Source of the DNA: WHTX01 sp038255145
GTDB lineage: Bacteria > Actinomycetota > Acidimicrobiia > Acidimicrobiales > CAIXPF01
Direction: 5' to 3'
DNA length: 64,000 nucleotides
NCBI GenBank assembly: GCA_038255145.1
Contig: JBBSLP010000024.1
Coordinates: 1-64,000 of the forward strand
This document shows, piece by piece, positions 1 to 7,469 of this stretch. The position numbers and the translations under genes are program-made. The notes beneath the pieces are model-generated. The model was not told the origin of the DNA. It worked only from the letters and a program-made list of their open reading frames with translations, and searched no databases. Each line of letters opens with the position of its first letter. Position 1 is the first letter of the stretch.

Positions 1-1
1 C

Positions 2-77
2 TGGAGCGGATGACGAGATTCGAACTCGCGACCCTCACCTTGGCAAGGTGATGCTCTACCAACTGAGCTACATCCGC
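2..77 (-). tRNA. tRNA-Gly(GCC)
   Basis: Read on the minus strand the 76-nt sequence folds into a complete cloverleaf. The acceptor stem GCGGATG pairs with CATCCGC, the D-arm has AGCTCAGTTGGTAGAGC, the anticodon loop CTTGCCAAG carries GCC, and the T-arm contains GTTCGAATC. The discriminator base is T, as usual for bacterial tRNA-Gly, and the 3' CCA is encoded in the DNA. Confidence 0.95.
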
Positions 78-157
78 AGGGCTCGATCACTATAGCCACC
101 CTGGCGGCCCCAGCCCAAGTGGCTACGCCCTGCCGGCCGGCCGAACAGCCTCCGAGC

Positions 158-385
158 TCAGGTCTTGGCCTCCGGGGGGCGCAGGTCGACCCGCAGGACG
201 AGGAAGCCGTCCTCGAGGGTGGCCTCGGCGTCGCCGATGATGGCGTAGTCCTGGAAGTCCATCTCGGCCTGGCGCAGGAACCTCGTCCGCTCCTCGCCCC
301 CGATGGGGGGCAGCTGACGCTGGCGCACCGCCGCCGCCCGTTCCCGGAACCGCTGCAGCATGGCCGGCACATCGAGACCGCTCAT
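158..385 (-). CDS. Small hypothetical protein (75 aa)
   Basis: The start chosen is the ATG whose first bases overlap the stop of the upstream membrane-protein gene (ATGA), so the two are probably translationally coupled. The product is soluble and charged, with an N-terminal helix rich in Arg and Gln (around residues 9-22) and a C-terminal stretch of alternating hydrophobic residues (DGFLVLRVDLRPPE) that looks like a beta hairpin. A longer reading from further upstream would run into the neighbour. I do not recognise a family; its role is probably tied to the upstream surface protein. Confidence 0.55.
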   Translation of the reverse strand: MSGLDVPAMLQRFRERAAAVRQRQLPPIGGEERTRFLRQAEMDFQDYAIIGDAEATLEDGFLVLRVDLRPPEAKT

Positions 386-1665
386 GGTCGTCTCCCGTTC
401 TGTGGCCGCCGGTGCCCAGCACCGGGATCGGCCGTCTCGGCCCATGCCAGCAGGTCCGACACCTCGACGGTGTGACCGCTGGCCTCGTCATCGGCATCGA
501 CCACCGGTCGGGACGGCCGTGCTGCCGGCGCCGGCGTCACCGGTGGCTCCCAGCCGCTCTCGGCCACGTGCCCGTGGCTCACCACCCGCACGTCGTCCTC
601 GAAGCCCACGTCCTGGTCGATGAACTGACGCCGGGGCACGGCCGGCAGCGGCGTCGGCACCACCGCACCGTTCCCGTGCCCGTTGCGGACGACGGGGCCG
701 ACCTCGCCGTCGTCGACGTAGACACCCTCCACGTCGTCACGGGCCACAGGATCGTGGGCCTGCGTGGCCTCGTGCTCGTAGGCGTCCTCGTGGGCGTAGG
801 GGCTGTCTCCGTGGACCACGAAGGGGCCGCCCTGGTGGACGAAGGGCCCGTCCTCGTGCACCACGTGCACGTACCCGCCCGGGTCATCGGCTCCGATCAC
901 ACCGCCGCCGACTCCCCCACCGACGGGGCCGACGTCACCCAGGCCAACCGGCTGTCCGTTGGCCTCGGCCGACCGGCCCGCGGCCAGGGCACCAGCGCCG
1001 ACGAGCTCGGCCCCAGCACCGCCACGGGCCCGCGACCGCTGGGTCAGCGCCGCCAGTTCGGGCGTCAGTGCCGTGCCCGGCGCCAGCACCAGCCGGCTCG
1101 AGGCCAGGCCACGACGGGGGTTGGTGAACCACCAGAAGCGCCAGGTCAGCGTGGCGATCAACAGGCCGACCACCACCAGCAGCCCCATGACGATGCGCAC
1201 CAGGGGCCCCGACTCAGGCGTCGTGACGGGCGGCGGCTCCTCGAACACGGACACCAGCGACGAGGTCGTGCGGGGCGCCGCCGTCGTGGGCGGCGTGGCC
1301 ACCACGGCCCGGGTGGTGGGCACGATGGTGGACTCGACGTCCTCGCTGTCGTCCTCGACGACCGTGGTGTCGGAGTCCTCGAGGACGGTGTCCCCGGTGC
1401 CGCTGTCGGTCTCGGCGTCGACGGGCTCCTCGACGACCTCCTCCTCGACCAGCGTGGTGGTGGTCTGCTCGACCGCCACCGTCGTCTCGGTCGTGACCGC
1501 CGTGGTGCTCGCCGTGGTCGTGGACGGCGCGGCCACCGTGGCCGCCGGGGCCTCGGTCGGCGGGGCCGTCGTCGACACCGCCGCGCCGGCCGCGGGGACG
1601 ACGAAGGTCGCCACCGCCACCAGGGCGGCCACAGGCGCCAACACGGCTCGCACGCGTCGCTTCAT
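382..1665 (-). CDS. Secreted/membrane-anchored Thr- and acid-rich protein, function unknown (427 aa)
   Basis: An N-terminal signal peptide (residues about 1-28, MKRRVRAVLAPVAALVAVA) is followed by a long low-complexity Thr/Ala/Glu/Val region to about residue 150. A single membrane span follows (about 155-180, IVMGLLVVVGLLIATLTWRF), and then a cytoplasmic tail rich in Gly, His, Asp and Val. The layout suggests an extracellular stalk anchored by one helix. The tail has repeated HEDGP/VHGDSP-like segments. It overlaps the following 75-aa gene by 4 bp. I recognise no enzyme motif; composition alone does not indicate a function. Confidence 0.6.
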   Translation of the reverse strand: MKRRVRAVLAPVAALVAVATFVVPAAGAAVSTTAPPTEAPAATVAAPSTTTASTTAVTTETTVAVEQTTTTLVEEEVVEEPVDAETDSGTGDTVLEDSDTTVVEDDSEDVESTIVPTTRAVVATPPTTAAPRTTSSLVSVFEEPPPVTTPESGPLVRIVMGLLVVVGLLIATLTWRFWWFTNPRRGLASSRLVLAPGTALTPELAALTQRSRARGGAGAELVGAGALAAGRSAEANGQPVGLGDVGPVGGGVGGGVIGADDPGGYVHVVHEDGPFVHQGGPFVVHGDSPYAHEDAYEHEATQAHDPVARDDVEGVYVDDGEVGPVVRNGHGNGAVVPTPLPAVPRRQFIDQDVGFEDDVRVVSHGHVAESGWEPPVTPAPAARPSRPVVDADDEASGHTVEVSDLLAWAETADPGAGHRRPQNGRRP

Positions 1666-1787
1666 ACGCTCTCAACCACTCTCCGTCGCCCGCAGGCGGC
1701 GCTGGACGCTACGGCCGGCCCGGGGGGCGGGGCAGCCGCGGGTTCGGGCCCCCCGGATGCTAACGGCCCGGGCACCGTGGGGGCCTG

Positions 1788-2582
1788 TCAGCTCTGGTGC
1801 ACGGCACACCACCACGTCGTACGCCCTCCGACCTCGCTCCTCGTCAACGGGGCGCCATCGAGTGGGCAGACTCCCCCGGGATGACGCTCGGACTGGAGCT
1901 CGCCCGTGTGCGAACCACCCCGGTCGGTCAACTCACGCACCGTACAGCGGATGGCATCGGTCAGCGCGCGACGTTCGGTCACGGCCAGTGACTGCGCCGG
2001 CCGTAGCGGCGACAGACCTGCCCGCCACAACACGTCGTCGGTCAACAGGTTGCCCAGCCCGGCGATGCGACCCTGGTCCATCAGCCTGGCCTTGAGCGGC
2101 GCCCGACTCGTGCTGAGCACGGCGTCCACCAGTTCGGGCGTGACGTCGAGGGCGTCGACCCCGAGGCGAGCCTCATCAGGGTCCAGCAGCACCCCACCCA
2201 GGCGCCGGGGATCGCGGATCACCAGGTGGGAACCATCGCTGAACCCCAACCCGAAGCGGTCCCACGCCGGCACCTCGCGGGTCGAGCCGTACTCGAGGTG
2301 GTCGAAGGCCGCCTTCCCGTCCAACAGCAACCGCCCCGTCATCCCGAAACGCAGGCCCAGCGTGGGCCGCTCCCCCACTTCGTCGGCCAGCTCGATCAGC
2401 AGCAGCTTGCCGATGCGCCGGGTGCCCTGCACCGTCGCCCCCAGCACGGCGTCGGTCAGCCGGCCGGCGTCGAGCCCGCCCTTGAGGTACCAGTCGTCGG
2501 GCGCCGTCACCTCGGCCACCGTGCGACCCACCGTCTCGTCCGCCACGCGCCGGTAGCCCTCGACCTCGATCAGCTCGGGCAC
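1788..2582 (-). CDS. Fpg/Nei-family DNA glycosylase-like protein
   Basis: At 264 aa this matches the formamidopyrimidine-DNA glycosylase / endonuclease VIII family, which excises oxidised bases and nicks the strand. After Met removal the N-terminus is Pro-Glu (MPELIEVEGYR), the catalytic pair of the family. A conserved Lys lies in RRIGKLLL (about residue 60), and the helix-two-turn-helix sits in GRIAGLGNLLTDDVLWRAGLSP. The C-terminal zinc finger is altered: the usual CxxC...CxxC reads CPLD...CAVH, keeping only the first Cys of each pair. The finger Arg (GGRTTWW) is kept. Substrate range is therefore uncertain. It lies downstream of metX on the same strand, separated by a short tandem repeat. 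Confidence 0.85.
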   Translation of the reverse strand: MPELIEVEGYRRVADETVGRTVAEVTAPDDWYLKGGLDAGRLTDAVLGATVQGTRRIGKLLLIELADEVGERPTLGLRFGMTGRLLLDGKAAFDHLEYGSTREVPAWDRFGLGFSDGSHLVIRDPRRLGGVLLDPDEARLGVDALDVTPELVDAVLSTSRAPLKARLMDQGRIAGLGNLLTDDVLWRAGLSPLRPAQSLAVTERRALTDAIRCTVRELTDRGGSHTGELQSERHPGGVCPLDGAPLTRSEVGGRTTWWCAVHQS

Positions 2583-2608
2583 GGACCCAGCGCCCCCGAG
2601 CGCGCCCC

Positions 2609-2650
2609 GAAGCCGACCACGACGAAGCCGACCACGACGAAGCCGATCAC
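2609..2650. repeat. 15-bp tandem repeat at the metX 3' end
   Basis: Two exact copies of GAAGCCGACCACGAC and a third partial copy (GAAGCCGATCAC) run head to tail. The last copy contains the metX stop codon, so the array has grown in the short gap between metX and the glycosylase gene. Confidence 0.85.
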
Positions 2651-3846
2651 AGCGACGCCAGGAACTTCGTCAGCCCGCAACCCACCTGCTCGGCCTCGAC
2701 CAGGAAGCCGTCGTGGCCGTGGGGGCTGTCGACGTCGACGTGGGTGACGCTGGTGCCCTGGGCGGCGAGGGCGTCACGCAGCTCGTACTGCTGGTAGGGG
2801 GGGTAGAGCGTGTCGGTGGTGATGGACATGGTGCACACGGGGACGTCGATGCGGCGCAACGCCGAGGCCAGGCTCCCCCGCCCCCGGGCCAGGTCGTGCA
2901 GGTCCATGGCCCGGTTGAGGATCAGGTAGGTGTTGGCGTCGAAGCGGCGCACCAGCTTGTCGCCGTGGTAGTCGAGGTAGGACTCGACCTGGAACTTGGT
3001 CCACAGGTCGTAGCGGTCACCCAGGGGCGCCACCAGCTCACGCCCGAAGCGCTCAGCGAACACCACCTCGCTGCGGTAGTGGATCTGGGCGATCTGGCGG
3101 GCCAGGGCCAGCCCGGCGTGGGGGCCGTCTCCGGGGGCGGCGTCGTAGTAGTCGCCCCCCCGCCAGCGCACGTCGTTGGCGATGGCGCCGCGTCCCACCG
3201 CCGACCAGGCGATCTGCTGGGCGCTGGCCGCTCCGGCCGAGGCGATGCTGACCAGGGAGCGCGTCCGCCCCGGGAAGAGCACCCCCCACTCGAGCACCTG
3301 CATGCCCCCCATGGAGCCGCCGATCACCGCCAACCAGCGCTCGATGCCCAGGTGGTCGATCAGTTGGCGCTGGGCCCGCACCATGTCCCGGATGGTGATC
3401 ACGGGGAACGTCGCGCCGTAGGGCCGGCCGGTGGCGGGGTCGATGGACGAGGGCCCCGTCGAGCCCTGGCAACCGCCGAGCACGTCGGAGCACACGACGA
3501 ACAGGCGGTCGGTGTCGAGGACCTTGCCCGGACCGACCAGGTCGTCCCACCACCCCGGCGACGGATGACCACCGCCGCTGCGGCCGGCCACGTGGCTGTC
3601 ACCGGTGAGGGCGTGGCACAACAGCACGGCGTTGGAGCGGTCGGCGTTGAGCGTGCCCCACGTCTCGTAGGCCAGCGACGCCCCGGTCAGCATGCCCCCG
3701 CCCTCGAGGGCGAAGGGTCGAGCGGGCGAGATGGGGAGGAACTGGCGGCGACCCACGGGGTCACCCGGTCGCCAGGCCCCCGTCACGGGGAGCACCCGGT
3801 CCGCCCGCCGTGCCGGGCCGTCGCGCCCGGCCGTAGCTGCACTCAC
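2647..3846 (-). CDS. metX: Homoserine O-acetyltransferase
   Basis: This 399-aa alpha/beta hydrolase acylates homoserine for methionine synthesis. The nucleophile elbow is GGSMGGMQ, with catalytic Ser in the middle. The family signatures LLCHALTGDSH, GPGKVLDTDRLFVVCSDVLGG and GSTGPSS are present, and the C-terminus has catalytic His in SPHGHDGFL. The start is a GTG preceded by GGAGGG at good spacing. It is preceded by a SAM-clan riboswitch and a sigma70-type promoter, so expression should fall when S-adenosylmethionine is high. No metY is visible nearby. A succinyl-transferring variant of the family cannot be excluded from sequence reading alone. Confidence 0.95.
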   Translation of the reverse strand: MSAATAGRDGPARRADRVLPVTGAWRPGDPVGRRQFLPISPARPFALEGGGMLTGASLAYETWGTLNADRSNAVLLCHALTGDSHVAGRSGGGHPSPGWWDDLVGPGKVLDTDRLFVVCSDVLGGCQGSTGPSSIDPATGRPYGATFPVITIRDMVRAQRQLIDHLGIERWLAVIGGSMGGMQVLEWGVLFPGRTRSLVSIASAGAASAQQIAWSAVGRGAIANDVRWRGGDYYDAAPGDGPHAGLALARQIAQIHYRSEVVFAERFGRELVAPLGDRYDLWTKFQVESYLDYHGDKLVRRFDANTYLILNRAMDLHDLARGRGSLASALRRIDVPVCTMSITTDTLYPPYQQYELRDALAAQGTSVTHVDVDSPHGHDGFLVEAEQVGCGLTKFLASL

Positions 3847-3935
3847 CCCTGGTCCCTCCGATCGCGAGCAGGGTCACCCAGCCCCGCGATGGCGGCGGCG
3901 GGATCGGTGGTTGCCGTGTGCCACGCCGGCAGCAC

Positions 3936-4041
3936 GGCCCCATCCCCACGCACCACCGGCGGACCGGAGGGGTGGGTGGGCACCTTGGGCGTCCCTCCCA
4001 GGTTGCCGGGCCCGTCCGTTGGCGGGCCGCTCCTGATGTCG
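3936..4041 (-). promoter_or_regulatory. SAM-clan riboswitch in the metX leader
   Basis: The minus-strand leader carries the SAM-I/SAM-IV core: ACATCAGGAGC at 4039-4029, the invariant GGCAACCT at 4007-4000, and CAAGGTGCC at 3987-3979. A P2-like stem (GGCCCG with CGGGCC) precedes the GGCAACC element. A P3-like stem (CCTGGG with CCCAAGG, one bulge) follows it, and CATC (4038-4035) can close P1 with GATG (3944-3941). P2 is short and lacks an obvious kink-turn, which points to SAM-IV or a variant rather than classical SAM-I. The roughly 90 nt down to the metX GTG contain CCGATC, which could pair with GATCGG next to the ribosome binding site, suggesting translational control (inference). Confidence 0.8.
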
Positions 4042-4047
4042 AGGACC

Positions 4048-4076
4048 ATTCGACCAGTCGGCTTCCCGGGTGTCAA
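4048..4076 (-). promoter_or_regulatory. Sigma70-type promoter for metX
   Basis: A consensus -35 TTGACA (4076-4071), a 17-nt spacer and a -10-like TCGAAT (4053-4048) lie on the minus strand. Transcription would start near 4041, exactly where the riboswitch P1 stem begins. Confidence 0.7.
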
Positions 4077-4089
4077 CGAGGTTGCTGCA

Positions 4090-4141
4090 TCGGCCCCGGT
4101 CAGTGGGAGACGCGCCCCGTGGGGCGGTCGACCGGGGCCGA
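4090..4141 (-). terminator. Terminator after the desaturase gene
   Basis: A perfect 12-bp inverted repeat (TCGGCCCCGGTC / GACCGGGGCCGA) encloses a smaller GCCCC/GGGGC hairpin. It lies 12 bp past the desaturase stop and isolates that gene from the metX promoter. No T-tract follows, as is common in high-GC actinobacteria. Confidence 0.75.
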
Positions 4142-4153
4142 GGAGCGGATCGA

Positions 4154-4963
4154 TCAGCCGCTGACGGACGCCGGAGCCGCTTCGGCCACGGCGACGACAG
4201 GCTCGGCCTTGGGCTGCTGGAGGATGTCGAGCTGCGACTGGCGCAGCTTGCGGGTCGACTCGTGCACCTTGACCAGCTTGACCTTGGCCAGGACCTTGGT
4301 CAGGTTGCCACCGAAGTCCCAGAACGAGCGGCCGAAGCTGGCCGACCGGGGGTACTCGTGGTGGTTGTTGTGCAGGCCCTCACCCATGGTCAGCGCGGCC
4401 AGCCAACGCTGGTTCGTGGCCGAGTTGGGGTTGGGACGACGGCCCCAGTGGTGGCCGAGGCCGTTCACGCAGCCGCCGAGGAAGATGTAGATGGCGGTGT
4501 GGGTGACGCCGATGAAGAGGGCCCACAGCGGGCCGAAGAGCACGGCCATGGTCACCAGGCCGATGCCGATGCCGCAGAAGCTGTGCGAGAAGACGTGCTT
4601 GTCGAACCAGTCGGGCTTGATGTCCCGGGCGTAGGTGTCCACGGTGCCCTCGGCCCGGGCCACCCGGCGGTAGTAGCCGGCGTTGAGGAACACGACCTTG
4701 AGGACGCCGAGCTGGAAGGGCGAGTGGGGGTCCTCGGGCTGGTCGGTGAAGATGTGGTGCTTCCTGTGCACCGCCACCCACTGGCGCCGGCTGAGACCGA
4801 GGGTGATCCACAACGTCGTGCGGAACACCAGGTCCAGGGCTGGGTGGACGGTCATCGCCCTGTGCGTCAGGGCCCGGTGCAGGTACACCGTGGTGACGAG
4901 GTTGGCCACCTGACTGATCGCGAATGCGATCAGCAGGGCGATGGGCAGGGTGATGTGGAACAT
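4154..4963 (-). CDS. Membrane fatty acid desaturase (acyl-CoA delta-9 type)
   Basis: This 269-aa di-iron membrane desaturase introduces a double bond into acyl chains. All three histidine boxes are visible: HRALTH near residue 29, HRKHH near residue 66, and HNNHHEYP near residue 195. Four hydrophobic segments separate them as in the stearoyl-CoA desaturase family. The ATG sits 9 nt after TAGGTT, a possible leaderless -10 box whose TAG is also the stop codon of rsmI upstream. A strong hairpin terminates the gene. Confidence 0.9.
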   Translation of the reverse strand: MFHITLPIALLIAFAISQVANLVTTVYLHRALTHRAMTVHPALDLVFRTTLWITLGLSRRQWVAVHRKHHIFTDQPEDPHSPFQLGVLKVVFLNAGYYRRVARAEGTVDTYARDIKPDWFDKHVFSHSFCGIGIGLVTMAVLFGPLWALFIGVTHTAIYIFLGGCVNGLGHHWGRRPNPNSATNQRWLAALTMGEGLHNNHHEYPRSASFGRSFWDFGGNLTKVLAKVKLVKVHESTRKLRQSQLDILQQPKAEPVVAVAEAAPASVSG

Positions 4964-4975
4964 TGGAGGTGCAAC

Positions 4976-5854
4976 CTAGCCGCGCGAAGCGCGTTCTCTC
5001 AGCGCCAGATCGTAAACGCGGCGCTTGGAGACCCCGAACGAGCGGGCCACCCCGGTGGAAGCCTCGCGCACACTGGCTCCGGCGGCGAGCGCGTTGCGCA
5101 CCGCGGTCACCAGCACGTCCTCGGTGGCTTCGACGACAGGGGCCCCATCCACCACCAGGACCAGCTCCCCCCGGGGCTGATCAGCGGCCCAGGCCACGGC
5201 CTCGGACAGGGTGCCCCGCCACACCTCCTCGTGCATCTTGGTCAGCTCGCGCGCCACCGCCACCCGCCGCTCACCACCGAGGGCGACGGCCAGGTCAGCC
5301 AGGGTGCGGGCCACGCGGTGGGGGGCCTCGTAGAGGACGATGGTGCGGTCCTCGCCGGCCAGGGCGTCGAGGCGGGCCGTGCGACCCGAGCCCTTGCGGG
5401 GCAGGAAGCCCTCGAACACGAAGCGCCCGGTGGGCAGGCCCGACGCCACCAGCCCGGCCACCAGGGCCGCGGGCCCGGGGATGACCTCGACCACGAAGCC
5501 CGCCTCGGTGGCGGCCCGCACCAGGCGCTCGCCGGGATCGGAGATGCCCGGGGTGCCGGCATCGGTCACCACGGCCACCCGCTCGCCGAGGGCCAGGCGA
5601 CGCAGCACCTCACCGATGCTGGCCACCTCGGTGTGGTCGTTGACGGTCATCAGCCTGGGGGCGGTCACCCCGGCGTGCTGCAGCAGCCGACCCGTGCGCC
5701 GGGTGTCCTCGCAGCACACCAGGTGGGCCCGGCCCAGCTCCTCCACCGCCCGGGGCGACAGGTCACCCAGGTTGCCGATCGGCGTGGCCACGAGCACCAG
5801 TCGGCCTGCTCCCCCGCCGACGCCGCCCCCACCAATGCCTAGCGACCCGCTCAC
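4976..5854 (-). CDS. rsmI: 16S rRNA (cytidine-2'-O)-methyltransferase RsmI
   Basis: This is a tetrapyrrole-methylase-fold enzyme of 292 aa that 2'-O-methylates a cytidine in 16S rRNA using SAM. Diagnostic motifs are LVLVATPIGNLGDLSPRA near the N-terminus, CEDTRRTGRLL, VTDAGTPGISDPG and VIPGPAALVAGLVASGLP. The open frame extends further upstream, but the GTG at 5854 overlaps the stop of the DUF192 gene (GTGA) and gives the usual family length, so it was chosen. Confidence 0.93.
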   Translation of the reverse strand: MSGSLGIGGGGVGGGAGRLVLVATPIGNLGDLSPRAVEELGRAHLVCCEDTRRTGRLLQHAGVTAPRLMTVNDHTEVASIGEVLRRLALGERVAVVTDAGTPGISDPGERLVRAATEAGFVVEVIPGPAALVAGLVASGLPTGRFVFEGFLPRKGSGRTARLDALAGEDRTIVLYEAPHRVARTLADLAVALGGERRVAVARELTKMHEEVWRGTLSEAVAWAADQPRGELVLVVDGAPVVEATEDVLVTAVRNALAAGASVREASTGVARSFGVSKRRVYDLALRERASRG

Positions 5855-6180
5855 CCCTGGACCGTGAGCTGGTCGCCCACCCGCAGGCCCCAGCGCTCGA
5901 AGGCGCCGGCCTCGGCCTCGATGGCCATGCGGGCGCGACGAACGGGGCGGTCGACGCGGTTGCGGCCCATCCGCACCGTGCGCAGGACGACCAGGTCGGC
6001 ATCGCAGTAGGCCACATCGATGGGGAAGCGCATCCCGATCGTGTGCACGGACCGCACCTTCGGCAGCAGCAACGCGCCCTCGATCCCTGTACGGCCCAGC
6101 AACCCACGGGCGCGGCGCCACGGTCCGTCCGCCACCTCGAGCGAGGCGAGCACGTCGTTGCCGCACACGAGCCAGGCCAT
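5851..6180 (-). CDS. DUF192 family protein
   Basis: This 109-aa protein matches DUF192: RARGLLGR near residue 29, and HTIGMRFPIDVAYCD with the conserved Met-Arg-Phe-x-Ile-Asp core. Family members are often secreted, but no signal peptide is visible here. The ATG at 6180 has a GGAGCGAC ribosome binding site; a GTG six codons upstream (6198) is an alternative. It is coupled by a 4-bp overlap to rsmI and is divergent from the PHP-domain gene. The biochemical function of the family is not established. Confidence 0.8.
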   Translation of the reverse strand: MAWLVCGNDVLASLEVADGPWRRARGLLGRTGIEGALLLPKVRSVHTIGMRFPIDVAYCDADLVVLRTVRMGRNRVDRPVRRARMAIEAEAGAFERWGLRVGDQLTVQG

Positions 6181-6207
6181 GTCGCTCCGGCGGGGCACTG
6201 TAGTGGG

Positions 6208-6213
6208 TACCTT
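6208..6213 (+). promoter_or_regulatory. Leaderless -10 box of the PHP-domain gene
   Basis: TACCTT ends 6 nt before the GTG at 6220, so transcription should start at or next to the start codon. Confidence 0.6.
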
Positions 6214-6219
6214 CTGGCT

Positions 6220-7260
6220 GTGACGCAGGCCAAGGAACGTGCTGCCGCCGCGCTCGAGCGCGTCGCCTACCTGCTCGAGCGGTCGCTCGCCGCCACCCCC
6301 AAGGTCACCGCCTTCCGCAAGGCGGCGGTGACGGTGGACGGGCTCGACGACGACGCCCTCGACCAGCTGGTGGCGTCGGGCCGGGTGACCGACCTACCCG
6401 GTGTGGGGGCATCGACGGGCCAGGTCATCACCGCCGCGGTGCGGGGGGTGCCCTCGCCCTACCTGGACAAGCTCGAGGCCGAGACCGTGGTGCCCGTGGG
6501 CGAGGGCGCGGCGTTGCGGGCCGCGCTGCGCGGCGACTGCCACACCCACTCGACGTGGTCCGACGGCGGCGCCTCCATCCGGGACATGGCATTGACGGCC
6601 CGCGACCTGGGCCACGAGTGGCTGGCCCTGTCGGACCACTCCCCCCGCATGAGCATCGCCCGGGGCCTGACCCCCGAGCGGCTGGTGGCCCAGCACGAGG
6701 AGGTGGCCAGGGTCAACGAGGAGCTGGCCCCGTTCCGGGTGCTGCGGGCCATGGAGGTGGACATCAACGAGGACGGCTCCCTCGACTTCGCCGACGAGCT
6801 GCTGGCCCAGCTCGACCTCGTCGTGGCCAGCCCCCACATCAAGCTGACCATGGAGCGGCCGCTCATGACCCGCCGACTGGTCATGGCCGTGGCCAACCCC
6901 AACGTCGACATCCTCGGCCACTGCACCGGCCGCAAGGTGGGCTGGGGTGGGTCCAAGCCCCGCAAACCGGCCGACTTCGACGCCGAGATCGTCTTCGCCG
7001 CCTGCCAGCGCTTCGGGGTGGCGGTCGAGGTGAACTGCCGGCCCGAGCGCCAGGACCCCCCTGACGAGCTGCTGGAACTGGCCCTCGAATGGGGCTGTGA
7101 CGTGGCCGTGGACACCGACGCCCACGCCCGTGGCCAGCTCGAGTGGCAGGTCTACGGGTGTGACCGGCTGGCCCGCCTGGGCGTCGAACCCGAGCGCATC
7201 CTCAACACCCGCACCGCAGCCGAGCTGGCCGAACACCTGACCGCCCGCGCTTCGGGCTAG
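6220..7260 (+). CDS. PHP-domain metal-dependent phosphoesterase with PolX-like helix-hairpin-helix N-terminus
   Basis: This 346-aa protein joins an N-terminal helical region with a helix-hairpin-helix (RVTDLPGVGASTGQVI, about residue 55) to a complete PHP domain. The metal-binding motifs are HTHSTWSDG, ALSDHSP, EVDI, SPHIK, GHCTG, EVNCRPER and DTDAH. The arrangement is that of bacterial family X DNA polymerases, but the nucleotidyltransferase palm is missing, leaving a probable DNA-binding phosphatase or 3'-5' exonuclease. The GTG start is supported by a -10 box 6 nt upstream; the open frame continues further upstream into the divergent gene. Confidence 0.85.
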   Translation: MTQAKERAAAALERVAYLLERSLAATPKVTAFRKAAVTVDGLDDDALDQLVASGRVTDLPGVGASTGQVITAAVRGVPSPYLDKLEAETVVPVGEGAALRAALRGDCHTHSTWSDGGASIRDMALTARDLGHEWLALSDHSPRMSIARGLTPERLVAQHEEVARVNEELAPFRVLRAMEVDINEDGSLDFADELLAQLDLVVASPHIKLTMERPLMTRRLVMAVANPNVDILGHCTGRKVGWGGSKPRKPADFDAEIVFAACQRFGVAVEVNCRPERQDPPDELLELALEWGCDVAVDTDAHARGQLEWQVYGCDRLARLGVEPERILNTRTAAELAEHLTARASG

Positions 7261-7268
7261 CCTGCTGG

Positions 7269-7284
7269 GCCGCTGCGAAGCGGC
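7269..7284 (+). other. GNRA-tetraloop hairpin before the bL37 gene
   Basis: GCCGCT and AGCGGC form a 6-bp stem closed by GCGA, a stable GNRA loop. It begins 8 bp after the PHP-gene stop and ends 24 bp before the bL37 ATG. It may attenuate readthrough or protect the short mRNA. Confidence 0.5.
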
Positions 7285-7308
7285 GCGGACCTACACGGGA
7301 GCTCCACC

Positions 7309-7392
7309 ATGTCGAAGAAGACCGACAAGCGACGCACGAACGCCCGTCGCAAGAAGGCCAACCACGGCAAGAAGCCGAACGCCGGTCGCTGA
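7309..7392 (+). CDS. Ribosomal protein bL37 (27 aa)
   Basis: ATG plus 26 sense codons encodes a very basic peptide, MSKKTDKRRTNARRKK, then ANHGKKPNAGR. The KANHGK[KR]PNA ending is the signature of bL37, the small actinobacterial large-subunit protein first seen in mycobacterial ribosome structures. GGGAG lies 6 nt before the ATG. It is shorter than most gene-finder limits and could easily be missed. It follows the PHP gene with only a small hairpin between and precedes the nucleoside-transporter lipoprotein. Confidence 0.88.
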   Translation: MSKKTDKRRTNARRKKANHGKKPNAGR

Positions 7393-7469
7393 GGTTCACG
7401 CTCCCGCGACCTCCCGTGGACGGTCGTCCACTAGCGTCTCCCGCTCACGGTCTGACCAGGGAGGATGAC

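Noticed and set aside
3843..4076. Open frame of 77 codons overlapping the metX start by GTGA
   Set aside because: It lies over the SAM riboswitch, its ATG falls inside the -10 box and its first start is a TTG in the -35 box, so it cannot be translated from the predicted transcript.
4081..4100. A GCAGCAACCTCG stretch first taken as the riboswitch core
   Set aside because: It lies upstream of the promoter and lacks the paired elements; the true core is at 4007-3979.
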